Assembly (NCBI GenBank): GCA_022601645.1
Contig: JAJACH010000002.1
Coordinates: forward strand, 1-64,000
DNA from: Chlamydiia bacterium
Lineage (GTDB): Bacteria; Chlamydiota; Chlamydiia; Chlamydiales; Simkaniaceae
Reading direction: 5' to 3'
DNA length: 64,000 bases
The notes under the pieces were generated by a model. That model saw only the letters and a list, made by a program, of their open reading frames with translations, ran no database searches and was not told the origin of the DNA. The position numbers and the translations under genes are program-made. Of the stretch, positions 7,602 through 15,120 are shown piece by piece. Each line of letters opens with the position of its first letter. Positions within the stretch are counted from its first letter, which is position 1.

Positions 7602-8340
7602 ACATCATGAGGGTGGTTGCAGTGGCGACATTAAGAGAGTTGGCTGTGCCGTGCATGGGGATTTTTACCTGATCGAATTGCATCCAGGTGGGAGATAAGC
7701 CGAGCTGTTCGGTTCCTACCGCAATAGCCCACGGTTTTTGATAGGTCATTTCGGTGAAGTTGACTTTTGCCTCAGGTGTGGCGGCGATGATTTGCGCCCC
7801 GATGTTCTTTAAAAAGGCGATGATTTCATCGTTACTTGCTTGAATAACGGGCTGGGTAAACAAAGTGCCTATGGAGGCGCGGACAACGTTTGGGTTGTAG
7901 ATGTCTGTTAAGGGGTCGGCGATGAGAACGGCATCGATACCGGCTGCGTCGCTTGATCTTAAGATGGTGCCGAGATTGCCTGGCTTTTCGATCGACTCGC
8001 AGACGATGAGGGTATCGTGCTTTTTAAGGTCTGAAAGCTTTAAGTGCATTTGTTTGGCGACTGCAAGCAATCCATCAGGACGATCGCGGTACGAAAGCTT
8101 TGCAAACACGCTTTTATGGACTTCGATGGCATTTACTTTTTCTAAGAGTGCATGCTCATTGGTCCCGAGAAAGTATTCAGGGCAGTAAAAGAGGTGCTCT
8201 ACCTCAACGTTTCCATACTCTATCGCATGCAAAAGTTCGCGGTAGCCTTCGATGAGAAAGAGTCCCGTCTTGTCACGGTCGCGTTTATTTCTAAGACGTA
8301 CGGCTTCTTTAACTTTGGGGTTGTCTTTACTTGTGAGCAT
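7582..8340 (-). CDS. TrmH/SpoU-family RNA 2'-O-methyltransferase (252 aa)
   Basis: SAM-dependent ribose methylation of rRNA or tRNA. N-terminal substrate-binding part begins LTSKDNPKVKEAVRLRNKRDRDKTGLFLIEG; the SPOUT knot is seen in VCESIEKPGNLGTILRSSDAAGIDAV (motif 1), WAIAVGTEQLGLSP (motif 2, GxExxG) and IPMHGTANSLNVATATTLMMYE (motif 3). The start at 8340 is preferred over 8352 because GAGGTGG sits 2-8 bases before this ATG and would otherwise be coding. It overlaps the methyltransferase gene upstream by 14 bases. Order matches the SpoU gene next to a SAM methyltransferase in Chlamydia. Confidence 0.9.
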   Translation of the reverse strand: MLTSKDNPKVKEAVRLRNKRDRDKTGLFLIEGYRELLHAIEYGNVEVEHLFYCPEYFLGTNEHALLEKVNAIEVHKSVFAKLSYRDRPDGLLAVAKQMHLKLSDLKKHDTLIVCESIEKPGNLGTILRSSDAAGIDAVLIADPLTDIYNPNVVRASIGTLFTQPVIQASNDEIIAFLKNIGAQIIAATPEAKVNFTEMTYQKPWAIAVGTEQLGLSPTWMQFDQVKIPMHGTANSLNVATATTLMMYEAIRR

Positions 8341-9103
8341 GCCACCTCGCATAGTTTCCTAGGGGAAGGTTTCCGGTCAGCATTTCCCCCGATTCAATGG
8401 TACCTTTTGGGAGTGTGGTTTCAAGAAGTCTTGAAAGCACGCCTGGTCCAAATCCTGGTGTATGGCATGAGAGCATGACCCATCCTTGTTTGCTGATCAG
8501 GTCTTTGAAGAGTTCGAGAAGTGGAAGGAGATCTTCTTCAATTTTGAAGACTTGTCCTGATGCCCCGCGGCCAAAGCTTGGGGGGTCTAGGATGATCCCG
8601 TCGTAGGTGTTGCCTCTTTTGACTTCGCGTTTGCAGTATTTGTAGGCGTCGTCAACAATCCAGCGTACGTTTGAGATGTCATTGAGATCGGCGTTTTCAC
8701 GTGCCCAGCTGACTATCCCCTTTGAGGCGTCGACATGTGTCACTAAACACCCGTTTTGGCTTGCGGCTAAGCTGTAACCGCCTGTGTAGGCGAATAAATT
8801 CAGAACACTTTCCCCCTGAAGGTGCCAGTGGGCGGCGTGTTCAGGGAAAATACCGAGGTGTCCAAAGTCTGTTGGCTTGATAAGCATTTTTACGCCGGCG
8901 ACTGTGATGGTCCAGGTTTTGGGGAATTTTTTGTGGAATGTCCACTTTCCGTCCCCTTCGACGCGGGTGAAAACTGCATCTGCTTTAACGCGCGTTTGCC
9001 GATGCCATATCGCCTGTGAGCAGGGGCGCTCGAATATGTAGGGGCCGAATTTTTCGACTTTTACCCCATCTCCTGAGTCTATGAGTTTGTAATCTTCTTC
9101 CAT
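8327..9103 (-). CDS. class I SAM-dependent RNA methyltransferase, RlmI-like (258 aa)
   Basis: Probably a 23S rRNA methyltransferase. The SAM-binding motif is VLNLFAYTGGYSLAASQNG followed by VTHVDASKGIVSWARENADLN, and the catalytic-site motif is DGIILDPPSFGRG, the DPPS loop found in RlmI/RlmL-type and related cytosine-C5 methyltransferases. The N-terminal 80 residues (GPYIFERPCSQAIWHR, DGKWTFHKKFP) form a small beta domain typical of this group; no PUA domain is present. It overlaps cinA by 25 bases and the spoU gene by 14 bases. The exact target nucleotide is unknown. Confidence 0.82.
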   Translation of the reverse strand: MEEDYKLIDSGDGVKVEKFGPYIFERPCSQAIWHRQTRVKADAVFTRVEGDGKWTFHKKFPKTWTITVAGVKMLIKPTDFGHLGIFPEHAAHWHLQGESVLNLFAYTGGYSLAASQNGCLVTHVDASKGIVSWARENADLNDISNVRWIVDDAYKYCKREVKRGNTYDGIILDPPSFGRGASGQVFKIEEDLLPLLELFKDLISKQGWVMLSCHTPGFGPGVLSRLLETTLPKGTIESGEMLTGNLPLGNYARWHAHK

Positions 9104-10158
9104 AATTTCGCTAGAGTATAGCTGACGGTGCGCTCGATAATGGTCGCGCGGTCTCCTGCCAGCTCTAAAAGTTCTGTGTCTATTTCTTTATCTGACGCAA
9201 TGGCCGTCCACACGGTGCCAACCGGCTTGTCTTTTGTGCCGCCATCGGGGCCTGCAATGCCTGTCACACTGATGGCATAGTCAGCGTCAGCTACTTTGCG
9301 GGCTCCCTCTGCCATGCCACGGGCACACTTTTCTGACACGGCGCCATCTGAAAGGTCGACGTCTAACACCGTCTCTTTGACGTGGTTGGAGTAGCTGACA
9401 ATACTTCCAAGGAAATACTCTGAGGCACCTGGAATGGCAGTTAACCTTGCCGCTAAGTGCCCGCCAGAAAGACTTTCTGCTAAGGAAAGCGTTTTGCCTT
9501 GCCTGATCATTTCTTCGTGCACTGCTAAGGCAAGATCGTTTCCTTCAAAGTAGCGCTCGGGATAAATTTCGATGATTGTCTCTGCGATCTTATCGAGAGG
9601 AAAAGGTGCTCTTAGGTAAATGCTAAGCTTGCCAAATGAGGGGCAAATGCCTACTTCCAACCCAGGATGTTCTTCTTTTAAGCGGACGAGTGTGGGGTCG
9701 ATATCGCTTTCGAAGGTACGCATGAATGAAATCGCGCGGGTAAAGACTTGGCCTTCCAGATGCACTTTGAGCTCTGGCACAAGCCATTCAAGAATCATGG
9801 GCTTCATCTGCGGGGGGAATCCAGGGAAAAGATAGACCTTGTTTTCGAAGTTCTTGCCTAAAGCTGAGCCGTACTGATTAGGAATGTCTGTCGGTTTGGT
9901 TTCAAAAAGCGCCTGTGTGGCCGCTTCTGTGATGTCATCATGAGTTCCACCTAAGCCGCCTGTGACAATGACTACGTCGGCGCGATCAAGCGCTTCATTA
10001 ATCAAGGTCATGATGGCATTCCCCTCATCTGTTACTGAGCTTATACGCGTGACAAAACAACCAAGATCGCGCAATACTGCCGCAATAAAATTGCCGTTGG
10101 TATCTTTGATATACCCTTTTATGATCTCATCGCCAACGGTTACGATTTCCACTCTCAT
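9079..10158 (-). CDS. cinA: CinA-like protein: MoaB/Mog domain plus nicotinamide-nucleotide amidase domain (359 aa)
   Basis: Two domains: an N-terminal MoaB-like domain (VGDEIIKGYIKDTNGNFIAAVLRDLG, VIVTGGLGGTHDDITEAATQALF) and a C-terminal PncC/CinA domain (LSLAESLSGGHLAARLTAIPGASEYFLGS, VSVTGIAGPDGGTKDKPVGTVW). Family knowledge assigns pyrophosphatase and NMN deamidase activities in pyridine nucleotide repair. The serine in AESLSGG and the tyrosine in SYSNHVK correspond to amidase residues. At 359 aa it is shorter than the usual ~415, with a compressed linker region. It overlaps genes on both sides by 4 and 25 bases. Confidence 0.9.
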   Translation of the reverse strand: MRVEIVTVGDEIIKGYIKDTNGNFIAAVLRDLGCFVTRISSVTDEGNAIMTLINEALDRADVVIVTGGLGGTHDDITEAATQALFETKPTDIPNQYGSALGKNFENKVYLFPGFPPQMKPMILEWLVPELKVHLEGQVFTRAISFMRTFESDIDPTLVRLKEEHPGLEVGICPSFGKLSIYLRAPFPLDKIAETIIEIYPERYFEGNDLALAVHEEMIRQGKTLSLAESLSGGHLAARLTAIPGASEYFLGSIVSYSNHVKETVLDVDLSDGAVSEKCARGMAEGARKVADADYAISVTGIAGPDGGTKDKPVGTVWTAIASDKEIDTELLELAGDRATIIERTVSYTLAKLWKKITNS

Positions 10159-10730
10159 ACGAGTGAGCCTTTTCGAAGGGGTGTTTTAATCGCATTCCCC
10201 TCTATGTCGAGCGTTGTAGGTTTGGTTTTATTTCTGACCCACACACGAAGTGCTTTGAAAAGCTCTATGTTTTCAGAACCGCTTTTTAATGTGTCTTTTA
10301 CCTCACCTGTCACAACGTCTTCATAAAGGTGGGGAAAGGATAACTGGATACCCCATGAAATAGCGTCTGTGCCAAAGGTCATGGTGTGGAGTTTACCGCC
10401 GGCGATGGTGTAGGAATGCGCTCGCATTTGAATCACAGGCTTGACAATACGTGTTAAAACGCGTCCATCTGGCAGCTCTTTCTGAGTCACTGCGCTTTGA
10501 TCCCGCGTGAGAGCGAGGGAAAAAAGTGGGCGATCAATTTCGATCTCCCCTTTTTGGAACGCCTCAAAATAGGAGCGGTAGGCATTTAGGAATATCTCCT
10601 TTTCAACGAGGGGCTCTTTGGTGACTTGTGAAACATTGTACAGCTCAAAAGGCGTTAGCGTTTCAAACAGGTCTTTCATTTCTTCATCTGAGACGAGTAA
10701 CTGGATGTGAACGTAACGCGAGGCATTCAT
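10155..10730 (-). CDS. conserved-looking hypothetical protein (191 aa)
   Basis: I do not recognise a family. The protein is soluble, without signal peptide or membrane segment. Secondary structure looks mixed: helical N-terminus (DEEMKDLFETLTPFELYNVSQ), a middle with basic strands (GRVLTRIVKPVIQMRAHSYTIAGGKLHTMTFG) and a C-terminal strand pair. It is locked between lspA and cinA with 4-base ATGA-type overlaps on both sides, so it is certainly translated as part of this operon. The sequence LDIEGNAIKTPLRKGSLV at the end is unremarkable. Confidence 0.75.
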   Translation of the reverse strand: MNASRYVHIQLLVSDEEMKDLFETLTPFELYNVSQVTKEPLVEKEIFLNAYRSYFEAFQKGEIEIDRPLFSLALTRDQSAVTQKELPDGRVLTRIVKPVIQMRAHSYTIAGGKLHTMTFGTDAISWGIQLSFPHLYEDVVTGEVKDTLKSGSENIELFKALRVWVRNKTKPTTLDIEGNAIKTPLRKGSLV

Positions 10731-11233
10731 AACGATGACCGGTAGGGCTGCTCTTCCTCTTCCTCGTGGGGAGGAGTACTATCCGCGCTTTTTTCAAACA
10801 TGGATAAGACAAGAAGCCACAAGACGCCAATACAGATGCTTGAATCTGCTACATTAAAGATGGGATAGTGGTAGTTCCAAAACACAAACTTTAACATATC
10901 GATCACATGGCCGTATAAGAAGCAGTCGAGAATGTTGCCGGTCGCGCCTGCGATGATCAAGATAAAGGGAATGATGCGTCTATGGTCTTTATTTTTGAAG
11001 ACTAAATAGACGATCAGGCCTAAGGTGACGACCATCCTAGCGATGAGGAGGATGAGATGTTTGTCATTCATCACGCCCCACGCAGCCCCCCTATTCCCTA
11101 CATGGACTAAGCTAAACGAAATGGCCGACTGAAACACTTCAATGCCACCGTGAAGGGGGATGAAGAGCATTGTCAGCGATTTAGACGCATAGTCAATGAA
11201 GAGAATGAGGAGGGCTATGATAAAGTACTTCAA
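10727..11233 (-). CDS. lspA: lipoprotein signal peptidase II (168 aa)
   Basis: Inner-membrane aspartyl protease that cleaves signal peptides of diacylglyceryl-modified prolipoproteins. Four hydrophobic segments are present. Conserved blocks are HVGNRGAAWGVMND near residues 45-58, AGATGNILDCFLYGHVIDML (first catalytic Asp in the N-x-x-D context) and YPIFNVADSSICIGVLWLL (second catalytic Asp in FNxAD). The C-terminal tail is acidic (EEEEEQ). Lipoprotein substrates in this window include the SctJ homolog, the ZnuA-like protein, the solute-binding protein at 48130 and the small lipoprotein at 36551. Overlaps both neighbours by 4 bases. Confidence 0.95.
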   Translation of the reverse strand: MKYFIIALLILFIDYASKSLTMLFIPLHGGIEVFQSAISFSLVHVGNRGAAWGVMNDKHLILLIARMVVTLGLIVYLVFKNKDHRRIIPFILIIAGATGNILDCFLYGHVIDMLKFVFWNYHYPIFNVADSSICIGVLWLLVLSMFEKSADSTPPHEEEEEQPYRSSL

Positions 11234-11595
11234 AAAATACCTTTTTCTAATTTGTCCTGAGCATCGACTGTCATCGTTGCATAAGGAATGGCTTCTAGGC
11301 GCTTAATGGGAATTTCGACCTCTGTTAAATCGCAAATCCCATACGTCCCTTCGTCAAGCTTTTCTAAAGCTCGGTCGATTAAGCGTAACATGTCGAACTC
11401 TTTTGATGAGACTTCGATGCTGATCTGTTGAACAAAGTCATCGGTGCCTTCATCGGCTTGGTGCTGTGAATAACCTTTTGGTTGGTCATCACCCTTCACA
11501 TCTTCAGACACTGTCTGAACACTTTTTGTGAGTTGCCCGCGCATTTCAAGTAGTCGCTCTTTAAATTCTTCAAGTTGTTTCTTTGATAGTGCCAT
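11230..11595 (-). CDS. dksA: DksA/TraR-family protein lacking most zinc ligands (121 aa)
   Basis: Member of the DksA family that binds the RNA polymerase secondary channel. The N-terminal coiled-coil part (LSKKQLEEFKERLLEMRGQLTKSV, ALEKLDEGTYGICD) and C-terminal IPIKRLEAIPYATMTVDAQ are recognisable. In the zinc-binding region only one cysteine (GTYGIC) remains: the second position of the CxxC pair is Thr, and both positions of the distal CxxC (normally LCIDC-like) are Thr and Ala. The globular domain is therefore expected to fold without zinc. It overlaps lspA by 4 bases and nrdR by 26 bases; the dksA-lspA adjacency is chlamydia-like. Confidence 0.85.
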   Translation of the reverse strand: MALSKKQLEEFKERLLEMRGQLTKSVQTVSEDVKGDDQPKGYSQHQADEGTDDFVQQISIEVSSKEFDMLRLIDRALEKLDEGTYGICDLTEVEIPIKRLEAIPYATMTVDAQDKLEKGIF

Positions 11596-12064
11596 TCTCG
11601 TTTACTCCTTCGCTTTCGCTTGGGGCTACCCCGTGGATAGCATTTATGAGTTCATCCATATCTTTAAAGCGGCGATAGACACAAGCAAAACGAATATACG
11701 CGACAGTGTCGAGTTTTTCGAGTCGATGCATAAGTATCGCTCCAAGTTCGGTCGCTTCAATGCTCCGAACTTGTCTTTCCATGAGTTCCGCTGACACCTC
11801 TGAAGCAAGAGCTCGCGCTTTTTCATAGCTAATACGCGTATGGCGACAAGCTGCAGCTAAGCCTCTAACAAGCTTTTCCAAAGAAAAATCTTCATAGCGG
11901 CCGTCCCGTTTTTTGACCTGAACATTCAGATCGACGTTTTCAAAGGTTGTGAACCTTCGCCCACATCCTAAACACTCTCGCCTTCTGCGGATGGCATTCA
12001 TCTCGCTCGCATTGCGGGAATCGGTGACCTTTGACTCGTCATGGCTACACAGCGGACATTTCAT
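11570..12064 (-). CDS. nrdR: transcriptional repressor NrdR (164 aa)
   Basis: Zinc-finger plus ATP-cone repressor of ribonucleotide reductase genes. The start at 12064 gives the canonical N-terminus MKCPLCSHDESKVTDSR with the first CxxC; the second pair follows in ECLGCGRRFTTFE. The ATP-cone covers about residues 47-135 (QVKKRDGRYEDFSLEKLVRGL, VAYIRFACVYRRFKD). A longer in-frame extension upstream to 12184 would run antisense-free through the tRNA-Ser gene and is rejected as non-coding. The C-terminal 20 residues extend beyond the usual length. nrdA/nrdB are not in the window. Confidence 0.94.
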   Translation of the reverse strand: MKCPLCSHDESKVTDSRNASEMNAIRRRRECLGCGRRFTTFENVDLNVQVKKRDGRYEDFSLEKLVRGLAAACRHTRISYEKARALASEVSAELMERQVRSIEATELGAILMHRLEKLDTVAYIRFACVYRRFKDMDELINAIHGVAPSESEGVNENGTIKETT

Positions 12065-12111
12065 AAACGGTTTTCTTAGCTCATCAAAGCATTTATAATC
12101 AAATAATTTTA

Positions 12112-12198
12112 CGGAGGAGGTGGGATTCGAACCCACGATACGGTTTCCCGTATACCCACTTTCCAGGCGAGCTCCTTCGGCCACTCAGACACTCCTCC
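12112..12198 (-). tRNA. tRNA-Ser (anticodon GGA)
   Basis: Read on the minus strand the sequence folds as a class II tRNA: acceptor GGAGGAG pairs with CTCCTCC, D arm includes GAGTGGCCGAAGG, the anticodon loop contains GGA (CTGGAAA), a long variable arm pairs TACGG with CCGTA, and the T arm has GTGGGTTCGAATCCCAC. The discriminator base is G, as for serine tRNAs. CCA is not encoded. It lies between nrdR and the divergent metal-transport operon. Confidence 0.95.
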
Positions 12199-12270
12199 GA
12201 AATTCCGCGCGATGATACCGCCCCGATATTTATTTGACAAGGAGCCTCTCCTTATTTACACTCTTTGGCC

Positions 12271-13071
12271 ATGAAGAAACTGCTTATTCTAGGTTTACTG
12301 CTTATTTCCGCTTGTTCAAATTCCTTTTTTACGGACAAGGTCACCGTCCTTGTTGCGGTTCCTCCCTATGTGCGCTTCGTAGAAGCCATTGGTGGAGATG
12401 CTGTTCGTGTCCGTTCGATTATGCCAGAGACTGCCGACCCTCATACATTTGAAGCTTCCCCAAAAGATGCTCAATACTACAAAGAAACAGACCTTTGGGT
12501 CAGTATCAACGGACATTTTGAAAAAAGATCGCTTGCTGCGACAAAAAAAATGAATCCAAAACTTTTAGTTGTTGAACTATTAAAAGATTCAAGCGCTGAC
12601 CCTCATATTTGGATGAGCCCACGCCTTGCAAAACAACAAGGCGACGCAATTTATGATGCGCTCGTTAAGTTAAAGCCTGAAAGAAAAGAATATTTTGAGC
12701 AAAATCTCGCCGATTTCAAAGATAAATTGAATGAAGTCGACGCCACTTTGACTAAACAGCTCAAACCGTATGCCGGCCGTACCATCGTGACCGCTCACGA
12801 CTCCTTTGGCTATTTTTGCATCGACTACAACCTCAAACAGCTCGAGATCGAGCAAGAGGGTAAATCCCCGCTTCCAAAGAATCTTTCCACACTTGTTGAG
12901 CGCGCAAAAGACGGCAACGCCATTTGCGTGATTACACAGCCGCAATTTAGCAATCGCGCCTCAAGGCGCGTTGCCGAGATGCTCCACCTCCCTATCCACG
13001 AAGTGAACCCCCTCTCGCCCAACTATTTTACAACGCTCATAAATCTTGGTGAGGCAATAGCAAGTGATTGA
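12271..13071 (+). CDS. metal ABC transporter substrate-binding lipoprotein, ZnuA/TroA family (266 aa)
   Basis: Periplasmic Zn(2+)/Mn(2+)-binding protein. The N-terminus MKKLLILGLLLISAC is a lipoprotein signal with lipobox ISAC, so it is membrane-anchored. Likely metal ligands: His in DPHTFEAS, His in DPHIWMSP, His in TAHDSFGYF, and an acidic residue near the C-terminus. No His-rich loop is present, unlike many zinc-specific ZnuA proteins, so manganese or iron remain possible. The ATG at 12271 is preferred over an in-frame TTG at 12265. It overlaps the ATPase gene by 8 bases and begins the transporter operon. Confidence 0.9.
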   Translation: MKKLLILGLLLISACSNSFFTDKVTVLVAVPPYVRFVEAIGGDAVRVRSIMPETADPHTFEASPKDAQYYKETDLWVSINGHFEKRSLAATKKMNPKLLVVELLKDSSADPHIWMSPRLAKQQGDAIYDALVKLKPERKEYFEQNLADFKDKLNEVDATLTKQLKPYAGRTIVTAHDSFGYFCIDYNLKQLEIEQEGKSPLPKNLSTLVERAKDGNAICVITQPQFSNRASRRVAEMLHLPIHEVNPLSPNYFTTLINLGEAIASD

Positions 13072-13741
13072 ATTTAACAATGTGAATTTTTCCTTTGACT
13101 CACCCGTCCTCCAAAATGCCACCTTCAAGGTTCAAGACGGTGAATTTATCGGTGTTGTTGGTCCAAATGGCGGAGGAAAAACAACCGCCTTGAAGCTGAT
13201 CTTAGGTCTCTTAAAACGCCAAGACGGACAAATCACACGCGATTGCCCCCTCACACAAATTGGCTATGTCCCGCAACATTTCCAATACGACCCGAAATTC
13301 CCCATTTCCGTAAGAGAAGTTGTCCTCACCGGATGCGTATCAAAAGTTAGCTATTTTGGCGGTGTCCCTACCGAATACAAAGAAAAGGCGATGCACCTTC
13401 TTGAGCAGATGAACCTTGTCGATTTTGCAAACACCCCCTTCGGTCATCTTTCAGGTGGTCAAGCGCAGCGAACGCTGATTGCCCGCTCCCTAATCTGTGA
13501 CCCTAAGCTGCTCATCTTAGATGAACCAACAGCTAACATCGACCAAGCAACGCAAGACACCATTTTAGAATTCTTGCAAGGCCTTGACCAAACCATTCTC
13601 ATGGTGACCCACGACTTTGACATGCTCCGCTTTGTGGACCGGGTCCTCTTGTTCCAAAGAACCGTCACCTCCCACCTACCAAGCGAGCTTTGTAAACATT
13701 TTTCCATGGGCATCTACCACCCGCCAGGAGGCCACGCGTGA
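13064..13741 (+). CDS. znuC: metal ABC transporter ATP-binding protein (225 aa)
   Basis: ATPase of the adjacent metal importer. Walker A is GPNGGGKTTALKLILG (residues about 32-47), the signature is LSGGQAQRTLIARSL, and Walker B with following catalytic Glu is KLLILDEPTANID; the switch His is in MVTHDFDM. It starts with GTG at 13064, inside the 3' end of the binding-protein gene, and its stop overlaps the permease start (GTGA), so all three genes are translationally coupled. Gene symbol follows the family; the metal is not proven. Confidence 0.92.
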   Translation: MIEFNNVNFSFDSPVLQNATFKVQDGEFIGVVGPNGGGKTTALKLILGLLKRQDGQITRDCPLTQIGYVPQHFQYDPKFPISVREVVLTGCVSKVSYFGGVPTEYKEKAMHLLEQMNLVDFANTPFGHLSGGQAQRTLIARSLICDPKLLILDEPTANIDQATQDTILEFLQGLDQTILMVTHDFDMLRFVDRVLLFQRTVTSHLPSELCKHFSMGIYHPPGGHA

Positions 13742-14541
13742 ACCCCTTTCTCCTCTCATCTCTTGCTGCCGCCCTTACATCTTCCATCGCCTCCGGCATC
13801 GTTGGATCCTACGTCGTCATCAAACGGATCGTCTTTATCTGCGGCTCGATCGCTCACTCCGTCCTCGGTGGCATGGGGCTCTTCCTCTTTCTCAATCGCC
13901 GCTTTGACCTCCCGATATTTCAACCCCTCTACGGAGCCCTCTTAATGGCGCTCCTCTCTGCCTTCTTAATCGGCGCTGTCCGTCTTCACTACCGCGAAAG
14001 GGAAGATACGATCATTGGAGCCATCTGGGCTTGCGGCATGGCAATGGGGGTGATCTTTATCTCCTTAACACCTGGCTACAACGTCGAAATGATGAACTTC
14101 CTTTTCGGCAATATCCTCTGGACCACGCCCTCTGACATCATCATGCTTCTCTCTCTTGATGTCCTCGTTTTGATCTGCGCTGCGCTTTTTCACCGTCGTT
14201 TTCTCGCGATCTGCTTTGATGAGAATCAAGCACGCCTGCAAGGCCTTAAAGTCAACGCCTTGACCTATCTGCTTTTAGCTCTTGTTGCGCTTACTGTCGT
14301 TCTCCTTATTCAAGTTGTGGGAGCCATCTTACTCATCGCACTTTTAACCTTACCAGCTGCAATTGCAAACCAGTGGACGCAGCGCCTCTCACGCATGATG
14401 AGCGTCGCCGTGGGACTGTCCATCGCCATCTCATTTCTCGGCACCTACCTCGCTTTCGCGTTCAATTGGCCACCTGGAGCCACCATTGCACTCACAGCAT
14501 CGATCGTCTACTTCCTCACTCTCTTGCGCGGCCGTTCATAA
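13738..14541 (+). CDS. znuB: metal ABC transporter permease, ZnuB/TroC family (267 aa)
   Basis: Inner-membrane channel of the metal importer with seven to eight hydrophobic segments. Family traits include SIASGIVGSYVVIKRIVFICGSIAHSVLGG at the N-terminus (the GSxxH region), REREDTIIGAIWACGMAMGVIF, and QVVGAILLIALLTLPAAIANQ. It starts GTG at 13738 overlapping the ATPase stop by 4 bases. It is the last gene of the operon; a second permease gene, as in the four-gene chlamydial ytg operon, is not present here. Confidence 0.92.
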   Translation: MNPFLLSSLAAALTSSIASGIVGSYVVIKRIVFICGSIAHSVLGGMGLFLFLNRRFDLPIFQPLYGALLMALLSAFLIGAVRLHYREREDTIIGAIWACGMAMGVIFISLTPGYNVEMMNFLFGNILWTTPSDIIMLLSLDVLVLICAALFHRRFLAICFDENQARLQGLKVNALTYLLLALVALTVVLLIQVVGAILLIALLTLPAAIANQWTQRLSRMMSVAVGLSIAISFLGTYLAFAFNWPPGATIALTASIVYFLTLLRGRS

Positions 14542-14626
14542 CCCCTATTCGCCAATTCATTGAGGTTGCGCAGAATCGGTACATGACGTAGAATTTTTTC
14601 CAATCATTTAACTAAGGGAAATGTTC

Positions 14627-14875
14627 ATGACAAAAGTTGGCACACCTCCTCCGCCAAACTGGGTTGATCACATTGCTACATATGCCACTTTAGCTGTTCC
14701 CCCTCTTCTCCTCGCTTTCTTTGGCTATCAATTCGGTGGTCCAAGCGGAAGCTTCACAGGTGCTGCTCTCGGTGTTGTTGGTGAAGGCACAATTGCCTAT
14801 CGAGTGCAGGACTTTGTCACGAATTTTTTTCAAGGTCCGATCTTTGCTGAAGATCACGACCAAAGAGTATTTTAG
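14627..14875 (+). CDS. small membrane protein, unknown function (82 aa)
   Basis: Not recognised. Two hydrophobic stretches (ATYATLAVPPLLLAFFGYQF and GSFTGAALGVVGEGTIAY) separated by a glycine/serine turn suggest a helical hairpin in the membrane; the N-terminus is proline-rich (TPPPPNW). I prefer the ATG at 14627 because AAGGGAA lies about 8 bases before it; an ATG at 14621 is too close. It is followed 9 bases later by another tiny hydrophobic protein, and the two probably form an operon. The paired hydrophobic lobes recall chlamydial inclusion-membrane (Inc) proteins, but the similarity is only in hydropathy. Confidence 0.6.
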   Translation: MTKVGTPPPPNWVDHIATYATLAVPPLLLAFFGYQFGGPSGSFTGAALGVVGEGTIAYRVQDFVTNFFQGPIFAEDHDQRVF

Positions 14876-14884
14876 GAGCAAGTC

Positions 14885-15109
14885 ATGCAAGTCGTTCGAT
14901 GGTGTAACGACCCGTTGAATTTACCGTACCTAATGATTGGAGCACCTCTATTGCTCAGCGCTGCAGTTATTAATAAACTTGGAATAGCCGCTTTTCAAAC
15001 CCCTGTCGGTTTGGTTTGGGGAAGTGCCTTCTTAGTAACAGTTGAAGCTGGCATCGAGTTGGCTGTTGCCATAAAAGTGGCGCGCGCTGCAGGGCTCCTC
15101 AATCGATAA
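14885..15109 (+). CDS. small membrane protein, unknown function (74 aa)
   Basis: Not recognised. A clear ribosome site AGGAGCAAGTC precedes ATG. Two hydrophobic segments (LPYLMIGAPLLLSAAVI and TPVGLVWGSAFLVTVEAGIELAVAI) give a hairpin topology like the preceding gene, with a short basic tail. It converges on the sterol reductase gene, 11 bases away. Holin-like, Inc-like or simply orphan membrane peptides are all possible. Confidence 0.6.
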   Translation: MQVVRWCNDPLNLPYLMIGAPLLLSAAVINKLGIAAFQTPVGLVWGSAFLVTVEAGIELAVAIKVARAAGLLNR

Positions 15110-15120
15110 CTATTCTAAAT

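Noticed and set aside
12065-12184. N-terminal extension of nrdR
   Set aside because: The extension runs through the tRNA-Ser gene; the ATG at 12064 gives the canonical NrdR start.
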